Shown piece after piece: positions 53,031 through 60,833 of a stretch of 64,000 nucleotides of DNA. Made by a program: the position numbers and the translations under genes. The stretch's first letter is position 1. Each line of letters opens with the position of its first letter. The stretch is from Tolypothrix campylonemoides VB511288 (lineage in GTDB: Bacteria > Cyanobacteriota > Cyanobacteriia > Cyanobacteriales > Nostocaceae). The notes below the pieces were generated by a model. That model made no database searches and was not told where the DNA came from. It saw nothing but the letters and a program-made list of their open reading frames with translations. The DNA lies in the NCBI GenBank assembly GCA_000828075.3, contig JXCB02000039.1:264300-328299 (forward strand). Reading direction: 5' to 3'.

Positions 53031-55643
53031 TTACTGCCAATTACCCACCAGAACAAACGGAGCCCAGTAGTAAGGATGTTTGTACTGAGGTGAATTTAAC
53101 AAAGAGAGTTGGCTGTAGCGCAGTGCTTCAGCTTTGGTGACACCAGGTTGGGTAAAGCGGCGGTAAAATTCAGCCATCAGTTGAGCAGTGGACAAATCCT
53201 GTACTGACCAAAGCGTTGCCAAGGTACTCCTAGCTCCAGAACGCACAGCAACTCCAGCGAGTCCTAAAGCAGCTCGGTTGTCGCCTTTAGCAGTCTGACA
53301 AGCACTGAGAATTAACAGTTCAATCGGTTCTTGATCGCGCAGAGAACCGTTTTTACCCTCTCCTCTTAGCAGTCGATCCAAATCTTTGACATGAATGCGA
53401 TCGTCCCAACTGAGGAGAAAAGTGTCTTCGGCTTTCGAGCTAAATTGACCGTGGGTTGCCAGATGAACGACAGAAAACGGTTGGTTTTCAACTCGCTGTA
53501 GGAAATTAGAGCGAGTAAACTTTTCGTTAAGTAAGACTTTTGTTGAAACCCTAGCAGCAATTTGTTGAATCTCTGTTTCGACGCCAGGTAAAGCAGAAAA
53601 GCCTTGACGCGCCTCAGATAAACCCCCAGCCAAAGTTTTTAGTTCTTGAGCAGACACACGCGAATCTAAAAGCTGCAAACCTGGAGCCAAGGCAATATTA
53701 TACCGCTCTACCAAATACTGCTGACCATCGTGGAGAACTGCCATCGGCAGACTGCGTAAAAAATCATCAAGGACAAATACCAACGTTTTAATTGAGTGAC
53801 GCTCTAACTGTGCTGAAATAGGACGTAGCAGCCAATTATACATCTGTTGCGCGGGAGGTAACACCTCATTCGGCAAAAAAACAGGGTTCAAAGACTGACG
53901 CAATTCCGTAAACACTCTGGCTGTTTCTTGTGGTGAAACCTCGATTCCGTGATGTTGCAATGGCTGTCCGGGGAGGGAGAGAACCACTTCTAAACGTTGG
54001 TCAAGCACGATAGGATAGATAACCGCTGCTGTTGGGTCAATTTTCTCGATCGCTCTGGGTTTGTAAGTTAGGCAAGCTTCGCGAAAGAAATTTTCTAACT
54101 CCGCCAGTTGCAACGCCTCAATCACTTCCCGAGAGCGTTGGAGGCGTTGTTGCCTTGTCGTTTCGCTCAAGCTGTCTACATTTTGCAACAGCAATTGCAC
54201 CAACTGGCGATAGACAGGTTCAACCTCGTCTCGGAAAGAAAACTGCACAGCAGAATTGACCGCGACTAAGTCTTGACGCAAAGATTGTAAAATACTGGCT
54301 GCCTCGTTATAAGCTGCAATGGCTGCTGTTGTGTTGCCTTGCGCGTTGAGAATTCGCCCCTGTTGCCAGTACCAAGTTGCTGCAATATCTGTTGCTTGTA
54401 TTTTCTGAGCCAGAACAAGTGCTTGTTGTGTTAGTGAGAGTGCTTCTGACCATTGTTGAGTTTGTTCGTACAAATGCCCCAGTTGTCCCAACGCGTAAGA
54501 TTCTCCCCTGGAATCTTTTAATTCTCTCGCCTGTTGCACTGCCCGAACTAATATTTGAGAAATATCCTTTGTGTTTTGTTTTTTATCAAAAACTATTGAC
54601 AACTTTGTCAAGCTTTCTACAAAATTAACCTGAGCATAGATAACCGCACGACTAGGAGGAAGGTTAGAAAGACGCGCTTGAATTTGAGGAAGTAGTGACA
54701 GGGCTGGTTGTTGTTGCTTTGTTGTCACCAAAAGACTAAGTTGATTAAGTTGAGCCTCTAACTGGGTGCGCGGATCTTTGCTTGTGTTTGTTGCTTGTTG
54801 ATAAAACGCCAATGCAGCCTCAAAATCCCCTATTGCCCTAGCAGTGTTCCCCAATCTAAAGAGGGTTTCTCCAATATCCGGTGTGGAATTTAGCCGTTTG
54901 GCAATGGTTAAACTCTCGGTTAAAACGGTTTGAGAGTTTTGCAAATCTCCCACAACTTGCAAAGTCACACCCAAACTCCGCAACTGTCTGGCTTTAAGCA
55001 ACGAATCAGGCAAGCCAGCGAGGTCTTGATTAACTTGCTCTAGTATACTTCGCGCTCTTCGATACAGTCCCAAGGTTTGCAGTGCTTGAGCTTGGTTTAT
55101 CTGGCTAAGAACAATTCCCGTCACATCCTTGAGGGAACGATAATGTTTCTCTGCCTGTTTCCAAGTTTCCAGGGCGGTTTCGGCATGACCTGTATTTAGC
55201 TCGATACTGCCTTGAGTATTGAGGACTTGAGCGTAAAGCAAAGGAGCATCAGTACTTGGCAAGAGGTTCAGAGCTTGGGTACTCGCTTTTTGTGCTGCCT
55301 TCCACTGTCCTAAGTCTTGATACACTATCGCGAGATAGTTGTAGCTGATAGCTTGATTTTGCCGTTCTCCCCTTTGCTCAAATGCAAGAGCCGCCTTTTC
55401 CCACAGTTGTGCAGCTTCTGCAAACCGTCCCACATCGTAAAATTGCTTGCCTTGTTCGAGTAGGGTAACAGGAGAATTTGTAGCTTGTATTTCGTAACTT
55501 TTTGTACTTTTTGAATTTTCTACGGCGTAGCCCTTCGCGTAAGGTATTTTAAATTTTGAATTGAATTCAGCTGCGGCTGGTAAAACTGTGATCACCAGTA
55601 AAAAAGTCAGCAGTGCTAAGACTAGGTGGCGATTGGGTTTCAC
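53031..55643 (-). CDS. Secreted TPR-CHAT protein (caspase-like)
   Basis: 870 aa. Signal peptide (HLVLALLTFLLVITVLPAAA), about ten TPR units over residues 55-460 (for example AISYNYLAIVYQDLGQWKAA), then a CHAT domain with the caspase-fold dyad His near 730 (VVHLATHGQF) and Cys near 780 (LLILSACQTAKGDN). CHAT proteases elsewhere act as proximal effectors or proteases on partner proteins; a signal peptide implies an extracytoplasmic target, perhaps the neighbouring haemagglutinin-like exoprotein. Confidence 0.92.
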   Translation of the reverse strand: MKPNRHLVLALLTFLLVITVLPAAAEFNSKFKIPYAKGYAVENSKSTKSYEIQATNSPVTLLEQGKQFYDVGRFAEAAQLWEKAALAFEQRGERQNQAISYNYLAIVYQDLGQWKAAQKASTQALNLLPSTDAPLLYAQVLNTQGSIELNTGHAETALETWKQAEKHYRSLKDVTGIVLSQINQAQALQTLGLYRRARSILEQVNQDLAGLPDSLLKARQLRSLGVTLQVVGDLQNSQTVLTESLTIAKRLNSTPDIGETLFRLGNTARAIGDFEAALAFYQQATNTSKDPRTQLEAQLNQLSLLVTTKQQQPALSLLPQIQARLSNLPPSRAVIYAQVNFVESLTKLSIVFDKKQNTKDISQILVRAVQQARELKDSRGESYALGQLGHLYEQTQQWSEALSLTQQALVLAQKIQATDIAATWYWQQGRILNAQGNTTAAIAAYNEAASILQSLRQDLVAVNSAVQFSFRDEVEPVYRQLVQLLLQNVDSLSETTRQQRLQRSREVIEALQLAELENFFREACLTYKPRAIEKIDPTAAVIYPIVLDQRLEVVLSLPGQPLQHHGIEVSPQETARVFTELRQSLNPVFLPNEVLPPAQQMYNWLLRPISAQLERHSIKTLVFVLDDFLRSLPMAVLHDGQQYLVERYNIALAPGLQLLDSRVSAQELKTLAGGLSEARQGFSALPGVETEIQQIAARVSTKVLLNEKFTRSNFLQRVENQPFSVVHLATHGQFSSKAEDTFLLSWDDRIHVKDLDRLLRGEGKNGSLRDQEPIELLILSACQTAKGDNRAALGLAGVAVRSGARSTLATLWSVQDLSTAQLMAEFYRRFTQPGVTKAEALRYSQLSLLNSPQYKHPYYWAPFVLVGNWQ

Positions 55644-55981
55644 ATTCTACCGTACCTACAACTTACGCCAAAATCCCAATGTTCGGTTTGAACTCTTTTT
55701 AAGATATATGAGTTCGTCTTAATGAGAACATTCAAGTTAAAAGTACATATAAAAAGTGAGGAAATAATGAGGATTTTGTAAATTTTTTTGAATAAAAACT
55801 TGTTTACAGAAACAATTGGGCGAATAGAATTCGCTACTACATAAACAAAGTCCCTTCGGGTATGCCTATGTCCTTCGGACACGCTACGCGAACGGCACGC
55901 CTGACGGCGAACGCCAGGGGCGCTGCGGAGGGTTTCCCTCCCGCAGCACTGGTCTCACCACCTACGTGGACTTAATAAAAT

Positions 55982-55999
55982 AACCCGCGCAGGCGGGTT
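55982..55999 (-). terminator. Possible terminator after the exoprotein gene
   Basis: AACCCGC / GCGGGTT with a 4-nt loop. On the minus strand it is followed by ATTTTATT; on the plus strand by TTG. It is 240 bp past the stop of the haemagglutinin-like gene, so the assignment is tentative. Confidence 0.45.
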
Positions 56000-56134
56000 T
56001 TGTCTGTGTAGCCGCGTTCGCGTAGCGTGCGCCTTAGCGCACTTTCTAATCGCCATAATTGAACAAAATGTTACATTTAAATGAGAGGATTTATTTACGT
56101 ATTTTCTCACGATTCAATTCGGACTGCTATATAA

Positions 56135-56199
56135 GGTGGGCATTGCCCGCCAGTATCTCAAATGTCCATTACATAAGCTTTTATGGGCAATGCCCACCC
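56135..56199. repeat. Palindromic intergenic repeat
   Basis: GGTGGGCATTGCCC and GGGCAATGCCCACC face each other across about 37 bp. Same style as other cyanobacterial REP-like palindromes. Confidence 0.75.
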
Positions 56200-56240
56200 T
56201 AAGATTTCTACTGCTTTCAAAACTGTAAACTGCGTAAGTC

Positions 56241-59090
56241 CTAGTTGCGTTTCAATTTACCACAATCAATTTCATCATTCCCAAAGCTGGGCTTAACTTG
56301 TGGAGTATTTGCCACCAGTTCCACTTGACCATTGGCATCAATGACCCATCCCGTCGCCTCAACAAGCGAAGCTGGTTGTTGTTTTGCGATCAACTGAAAC
56401 TGAAAAGTTTTCCCTTGCTCCTGTGCTTGGTTATTACGACTCGTTGAACGTAAATCCTGCAAAACTATCTGACCTTTAAGCGTCTGTCTGGGGTCTTCCG
56501 GTAAGCCGCCTCGTCCGGTGATGATAAAGTAGTTTTCTTGATCTGCTGAACAGCCAGTAGCAATGCGATCGCTCGCTTGTGTAAAATTTTCTGGTAACTG
56601 AACTAATCCTTGAGCGGGGTTAATTTCCCCGGTATCGACTTTTACAGTTCCATTGAACTCAGAACCGAGATCAGATGTGGCGGTGATGTCACTCGTCTCG
56701 TCGCTTGTTTGATCTCGAAACTGACTGCCAAAGATTCCTTTGGCGGTGATGCTCACTCTCCCGCCAGAACCTGCTGTAGCATTAGCGGTGATATCGCTAT
56801 TTTCCCAACCCAATAAGGTATCGGTATTAATATTGATGTTGCCGCTAGTAGAACTACCTGCATCGGTCTTGATCCGGCTGCCACTGCGCAACCGTATGTC
56901 TCGCGCTTGTAGATTAATATTTCCCCCTGCACCAGAACGAGTAGAGGCATTAATGCTACCTTGGTTGCTAAGGGCGATCGCATCCGCTACAACGTTGATT
57001 GTACCTGCATTTCCCACCCCAATACTCTCGACATTCACAGTTGCCCCATTCCGGACAATTAACTTTCCTGTGGTCAAATTGAGATTTCCCGCTGCGCCTG
57101 TCGGGTTCAATGGGTACAAAAATGCCAGTAACCCATCCCCAGACGCTGTCGCTATGCCACTGGGGGGGAAGTGACTATCTCTGGTTTTTCCAGTGAGTTG
57201 CACCGATTGGGAAGCATTAATAACGATGTCTCCTCCCCGTCCCGTATCTAGAGTCGTGGCTCCTACTCCACCTCCATCTTCGACAATTAATTGCTTAGCG
57301 TTAATTGTTAAGTCACCAGCATCAGCACTTCCAAGCGTCACCGTAACAATTTGAGAGGGGACATAAGGAGTGTTGGCTGAGGTACCAATGACTTTGACAG
57401 AGTCCGAGGCATTTATGGTTAGGTTTCCACCCCGACCGCTAGAACGAATCAGTCTATTTCTTGTTGTTGTTGCTCCACTTGCAGAAGTTATCGTCGCTCC
57501 CCCTTCTACAAGCACAGAACCAGTCATTATCTCTAAGTTTCCCGCGTTTCCTGTACCACGAAGAGTGCTAGTAGATAAGCTAGTACCAAACGAATTATTT
57601 TCTCGATATCTTGACAATACCACGGAGTCAGAAGCTCTCACGGTCAGATTCCCGCCATCTCCCGCGCTTAAAGTACCTGCGTATACAATTGCTCCATCCC
57701 GGACAATCAGCTTTCCCGTATCAATGACTATATCGCCTGCGTTTCCTTGATTAAAAGTTGTGGTTATCAACCCAGAGCCATTCACATCTACAAGTTCGGA
57801 GGCGCGAATGAAAATATTTCCTCCAGCTCCTGTGTTATATGTCGGGGTGGTTATTAATGATCCATTTTGAAGCGTTATTTTTTTGGTATTAATTATGACA
57901 TTTCCTGCTTTTCCCGCACTTAGAGTCCCAGCAGAAAAAACACTTTTCCGATCGCCCAACAGGTCAGGCTCTCCATCCAAAGTCGGCTCAATAAAAACTT
58001 TGATAAAGTTCTCAAATCCGATTCCTCTAAGTTCTACAGAGTCAGTAGCACGGACAGTAATATCCCCTCCCGCTCCCGTACCTGAAGTGGCAGATCCAAC
58101 AGATGCCTGGTCAAAAAGCTTGAACTGTGTTGCATCAATTGTGATACCGCGACCGTCAAGACTTCCTATAGTATCAGAAGCAAAGTTCGCGCGATCGCGC
58201 AACGTCACACTTCCTCCTCTGACTTGGATAGCGCCACCACCAAACCCACTAGCAGTTACTGAGGCTGTACCCGATAACTCAATATTGCCGAAATTTTGGA
58301 TATCTGCATAGTCAAAAGCCAAGCCAGTTGAAGTTGGAATAAAGCTCACCAAGCCGGGACTCGCCACACTACCTAGTAGAATGTTTCCTTGGTAAGCTGT
58401 AAGATTGCCACTATTGAAGGTAAGATTACCCCCCACCAGTGCCAATGTTTGACCCGCCCGGACTTGCAGACCAACATTACTAGGAATTGGAATTGGGGTA
58501 TCGATGGGTGGAAGCGGTACTAAACTCGTTGCTTGAGATTGATTAATAATACTGCCTGGATTTGACCCAAACTGTAAGCCTATTGGAACATTAATCGTTA
58601 GCAGTGGCGGTGCACCAGGATTTGTGGCACTGAAAAAGCTACCATCTGCAAACTTAATGCTACTTGCTGTAGAGCCGATAAACGAGCCACCGATATTTAA
58701 CTGAGCATTCGGACCAAAGATAATTCCGTTAGGGTTGATGAGAAACAGATTAGCGGTACCATTAGCTCGAATTAACCCATTAATATTAGATATGTTTTTC
58801 CCGGTGACACGATTAATAACGTTCTGAATATCCAACGCATTATTAAAGAAAGCTTCACTACCAGTCGGCACGGAAAACTCAGAGAAGCTGTGGAATAGAT
58901 TACTACCAACTCGCGTGCCATTCTCGATTAAGAAAGCGTTACCATTCGTTGTCACACGTGTATTACTTGGTAGCGTTCCATCAGGTTGAATTTGTGCTTC
59001 TGCTATGTTGACATGACCTAGAAGGCAGAGGACAAGACTGCTAATTAAACAGAGGTAGTAACGACTGAATTGTGGGAAAAAACCATCCAT
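56241..59090 (-). CDS. Filamentous-haemagglutinin-type exoprotein (TpsA-like)
   Basis: 949 aa. Signal peptide (YYLCLISSLVLCLLGHVNIA), then the TPS secretion domain: TNGNAFLIENGTRVGSNLFH, INPNGIIFGPNAQLNIGGSF, SSIKFADGSF. A long beta-helix follows with recurring (A)GNxxI.T..L...NG and GAGGNI motifs. The C-terminus (GCSADQENYFIITGRGGLPE, DPRQTL) is the conserved cyanobacterial tail. It should be exported by a TpsB/Omp85 porin, which is not in the window. Its stop codon (TAG, 56243-56241) lies within a TAGGACTTACGCA sequence like the MITE end at 5223. Confidence 0.93.
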   Translation of the reverse strand: MDGFFPQFSRYYLCLISSLVLCLLGHVNIAEAQIQPDGTLPSNTRVTTNGNAFLIENGTRVGSNLFHSFSEFSVPTGSEAFFNNALDIQNVINRVTGKNISNINGLIRANGTANLFLINPNGIIFGPNAQLNIGGSFIGSTASSIKFADGSFFSATNPGAPPLLTINVPIGLQFGSNPGSIINQSQATSLVPLPPIDTPIPIPSNVGLQVRAGQTLALVGGNLTFNSGNLTAYQGNILLGSVASPGLVSFIPTSTGLAFDYADIQNFGNIELSGTASVTASGFGGGAIQVRGGSVTLRDRANFASDTIGSLDGRGITIDATQFKLFDQASVGSATSGTGAGGDITVRATDSVELRGIGFENFIKVFIEPTLDGEPDLLGDRKSVFSAGTLSAGKAGNVIINTKKITLQNGSLITTPTYNTGAGGNIFIRASELVDVNGSGLITTTFNQGNAGDIVIDTGKLIVRDGAIVYAGTLSAGDGGNLTVRASDSVVLSRYRENNSFGTSLSTSTLRGTGNAGNLEIMTGSVLVEGGATITSASGATTTRNRLIRSSGRGGNLTINASDSVKVIGTSANTPYVPSQIVTVTLGSADAGDLTINAKQLIVEDGGGVGATTLDTGRGGDIVINASQSVQLTGKTRDSHFPPSGIATASGDGLLAFLYPLNPTGAAGNLNLTTGKLIVRNGATVNVESIGVGNAGTINVVADAIALSNQGSINASTRSGAGGNINLQARDIRLRSGSRIKTDAGSSTSGNININTDTLLGWENSDITANATAGSGGRVSITAKGIFGSQFRDQTSDETSDITATSDLGSEFNGTVKVDTGEINPAQGLVQLPENFTQASDRIATGCSADQENYFIITGRGGLPEDPRQTLKGQIVLQDLRSTSRNNQAQEQGKTFQFQLIAKQQPASLVEATGWVIDANGQVELVANTPQVKPSFGNDEIDCGKLKRN

Positions 59091-59125
59091 GATCTTGTTT
59101 CCTGTAGCTACTCGCCGATGAACTT

Positions 59126-59338
59126 CTAAAACATCTCGCCCGTTGCAGTGTAATTCTCTAAGTCAGCAAGATGATTAGGTTGATTCAAAGCAGCATTGAG
59201 CTGCATAGCCCAGGAAAAAGTTGGTATACCAAACAGAAAAGTTATTAATATAATCAGACCCAGATGGGGCTTGTGTAGCTGTTCCTCTGCTCGTTGCGTG
59301 CTCACAGTCTTTGGAACAAGCTTGCGCAACAGAATCAT
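59126..59338 (-). CDS. Small possible membrane/secreted protein before the exoprotein
   Basis: 70 aa with one hydrophobic stretch (LGLIILITFLFGIPTFSWA) resembling a signal peptide followed by Met-Gln. It lies 35 bp upstream of the exoprotein start in the same direction. It may be a leader peptide or chance frame; no family is recognised. Confidence 0.35.
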   Translation of the reverse strand: MILLRKLVPKTVSTQRAEEQLHKPHLGLIILITFLFGIPTFSWAMQLNAALNQPNHLADLENYTATGEMF

Positions 59339-59484
59339 AATTACACCCCTTTATGTAAACTTTAAGGACTTCTTACAATTTAGATTTGGGAAAATCTTAT
59401 CAGCAAGCGAGAGAACTTTATGACGGAATCATATAAAAGTTTTGTATATCTTTAATAATCGGCGTAAGTTGGCTGAGAAAATCT

Positions 59485-59551
59485 ACTTTTTCTATTTTTT
59501 TAAGCTATGTGTATGTAAATAAGATATTTTTGAAGTTTTTCTACTTTTTAT
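59485..59551 (-). repeat. Degenerate 9-bp direct repeats
   Basis: ACTTTTTCT, ATTTTTTTA (59485-59502) and AGTTTTTCT, ACTTTTTAT (59534-59551), upstream of the exoprotein gene; weaker than the other arrays. Confidence 0.45.
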
Positions 59552-59926
59552 TAAGACAAAACTTGAACAACTTACTTTTCTTATTTTCATAGTTGCATTC
59601 ATGACTTACACCCTTCGGGTATCTCCTCTGGAGAGGCTGCGCCAACGCCAGTTACCGTGAGAGCGGGAAACCCTCCTGCAGCACTGGTCTTACCTCACCC
59701 CGCCCTCACGGGCACCCAAGACGGGAACTTGCGGAGAGGGGCTGGGGGTGAGGTAATTGAGCCGCAACTTGGTATCAGTAGACCGATAAAGTTGTGCAAT
59801 GGCACAGATTGCCCACTTTACACCGCTCGCGCTTTTCTCCCGCCAAAAGGCGATGCTCGTTTAAAGCCGCCCCAACGGAGCGATCCGCAATCAAATCGCA
59901 GCATAGAACACTAGTTCAGTTGAAAG

Positions 59927-59946
59927 CCTGCATATGCAGGTTTTTT
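59927..59946 (+). terminator. Strong Rho-independent terminator, orphan
   Basis: CCTGCATATGCAGG is a perfect 14-bp palindrome directly followed by TTTTTT. No plus-strand gene ends nearby, so it may end a small RNA or be a relic. Confidence 0.7.
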
Positions 59947-60001
59947 ATATAGTCTCAGTCTTTTATGTAAACTCTTTTTTTATTTTGAAAATCAAAAAAA
60001 T

Positions 60002-60044
60002 ACTTTTCCTACTTTTCCTACTTTTCCTACTTTTCCCACTTTTG
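60002..60044 (-). repeat. 9-bp direct-repeat array (ACTTTTCCT x4)
   Basis: ACTTTTCCT three times exactly, ACTTTTCCC, then ACTTTTG, all at 9-bp steps. Same unit as 14121-14160. It is about 800 bp upstream of the VWA gene. Confidence 0.85.
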
Positions 60045-60337
60045 TTGATTTGACGTTATTTTTTTGTAGTTGTCAAAAATTATCGAGTTTTCCTATCTTT
60101 ACCTCGAAAGTAAGATGAAAATATTTATTTAATACTTATTAAATATTTTTTTTGCAGACATTACAAAGAAATGTTATAAATAACTAGGAATTAACTAAAA
60201 GGGTTGGCACTATGAGCGATCAAAATTCAAACCACAATAAAAAAAATCCTATAAATCTAGAAGATTTAAAAAAGATTTAAGGAAAATTTAGGGAAAATTG
60301 AAGTTTTGACGCTTTTGGACGCGTTCCTCTTTAGAAT

Positions 60338-60503
60338 GGGAGCATCCCAAAGCAAGCAAAAACCTTACTTACCCTCATCCCCTAACCCCTTCTCCCGTGG
60401 GGATTCGGGGAATAAGAGTAGGACTTGACTCCCCTCTCTCCATTTGGGAGAGGGGTTGGGGGTGAGGGCAGAATGGCAAATGTGTAAAATTGGGATGCTC
60501 CCC
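60338..60503. mobile_element. 166-bp MITE with 8-bp target duplication
   Basis: Ends GGGAGCATCCCAA (60338-60350) and TTGGGATGCTCCC (60490-60502) are inverted; TTTAGAAT is duplicated at 60330-60337 and 60504-60511. Inner arms CCCTCATCCCCTAACCCC and GGGGTTGGGGGTGAGGG also pair. No coding capacity. Confidence 0.85.
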
Positions 60504-60618
60504 TTTAGAATCTTGTATGCGGTGCTCTAATTCAAATCACTCGATGTGTCCGAAATAGAATCAAAACGGCACAAAAAATGGTAGAAAGTCATTTTTACTA
60601 TGTACCTACTAAAAAAAT

Positions 60619-60647
60619 TAGCTTTTTGAATGCTCTTCAAAAAGCTA
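60619..60647. repeat. Perfect 12-bp stem-loop
   Basis: TAGCTTTTTGAA and TTCAAAAAGCTA around a 5-nt loop, about 190 bp before the VWA start. It may be a leader structure. Confidence 0.6.
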
Positions 60648-60833
60648 CCAGTGTATAAAAATCAGGGTAGCAGGTTCTTTAGTGACCAGTTTTTAGACCT
60701 TGTGAATCATGCTGAAAAACTTCAGTATGAGAAGGAGAGACTTATCGAGCAGCAAAGGATAAGGATGAATTCAAGGATGAATTCAAAGGAATCTTGCATT
60801 CCAATTGATTTATAACTTATAAACCCTTGAAGT

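Larger units (their letters stand above)
55644..56240. other. Intergenic region with repeats and a terminator-like stem
   Basis: No gene. About 55850-55970 is a dispersed repeat (CCTTCGGGTATGCC, CGGACACGCTACGCGAACGG). A terminator-like stem is at 55982-55999, a palindrome at 56135-56199, and a TGCGTAAGTCCTA end at 56231-56243. Confidence 0.6.
59339..60211. other. Intergenic region with repeats and a terminator
   Basis: No gene. It contains 9-bp arrays (59485-59551, 60002-60044), a GC-rich dispersed repeat at about 59600-59760 and a strong terminator at 59927-59946. Confidence 0.6.
60212..60815 (+). pseudogene. Possible decayed gene upstream of the VWA gene
   Basis: A start (MSDQNSNHNKKNPINLEDLK, ATG 60212, AAAAGGG before it) runs into a stop after 22 codons. 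Later pieces in different frames look coding-like: RNRIKTAQKMVESHFYYVPT KKISFLNALQKA around 60550-60650, and YKNQGSRFFSDQFLDLVNHA with EKLQYEKERLIEQQ at 60657-60770. A MITE sits between them. I read this as one gene broken by frameshifts and the MITE, but the evidence is weak. Confidence 0.3.

Noticed and set aside
59657..59914. 85-aa plus-strand frame before the orphan terminator
   Set aside because: Made of the dispersed repeat (CACCCCGCCCTCACGGGC type); not a protein-coding pattern.
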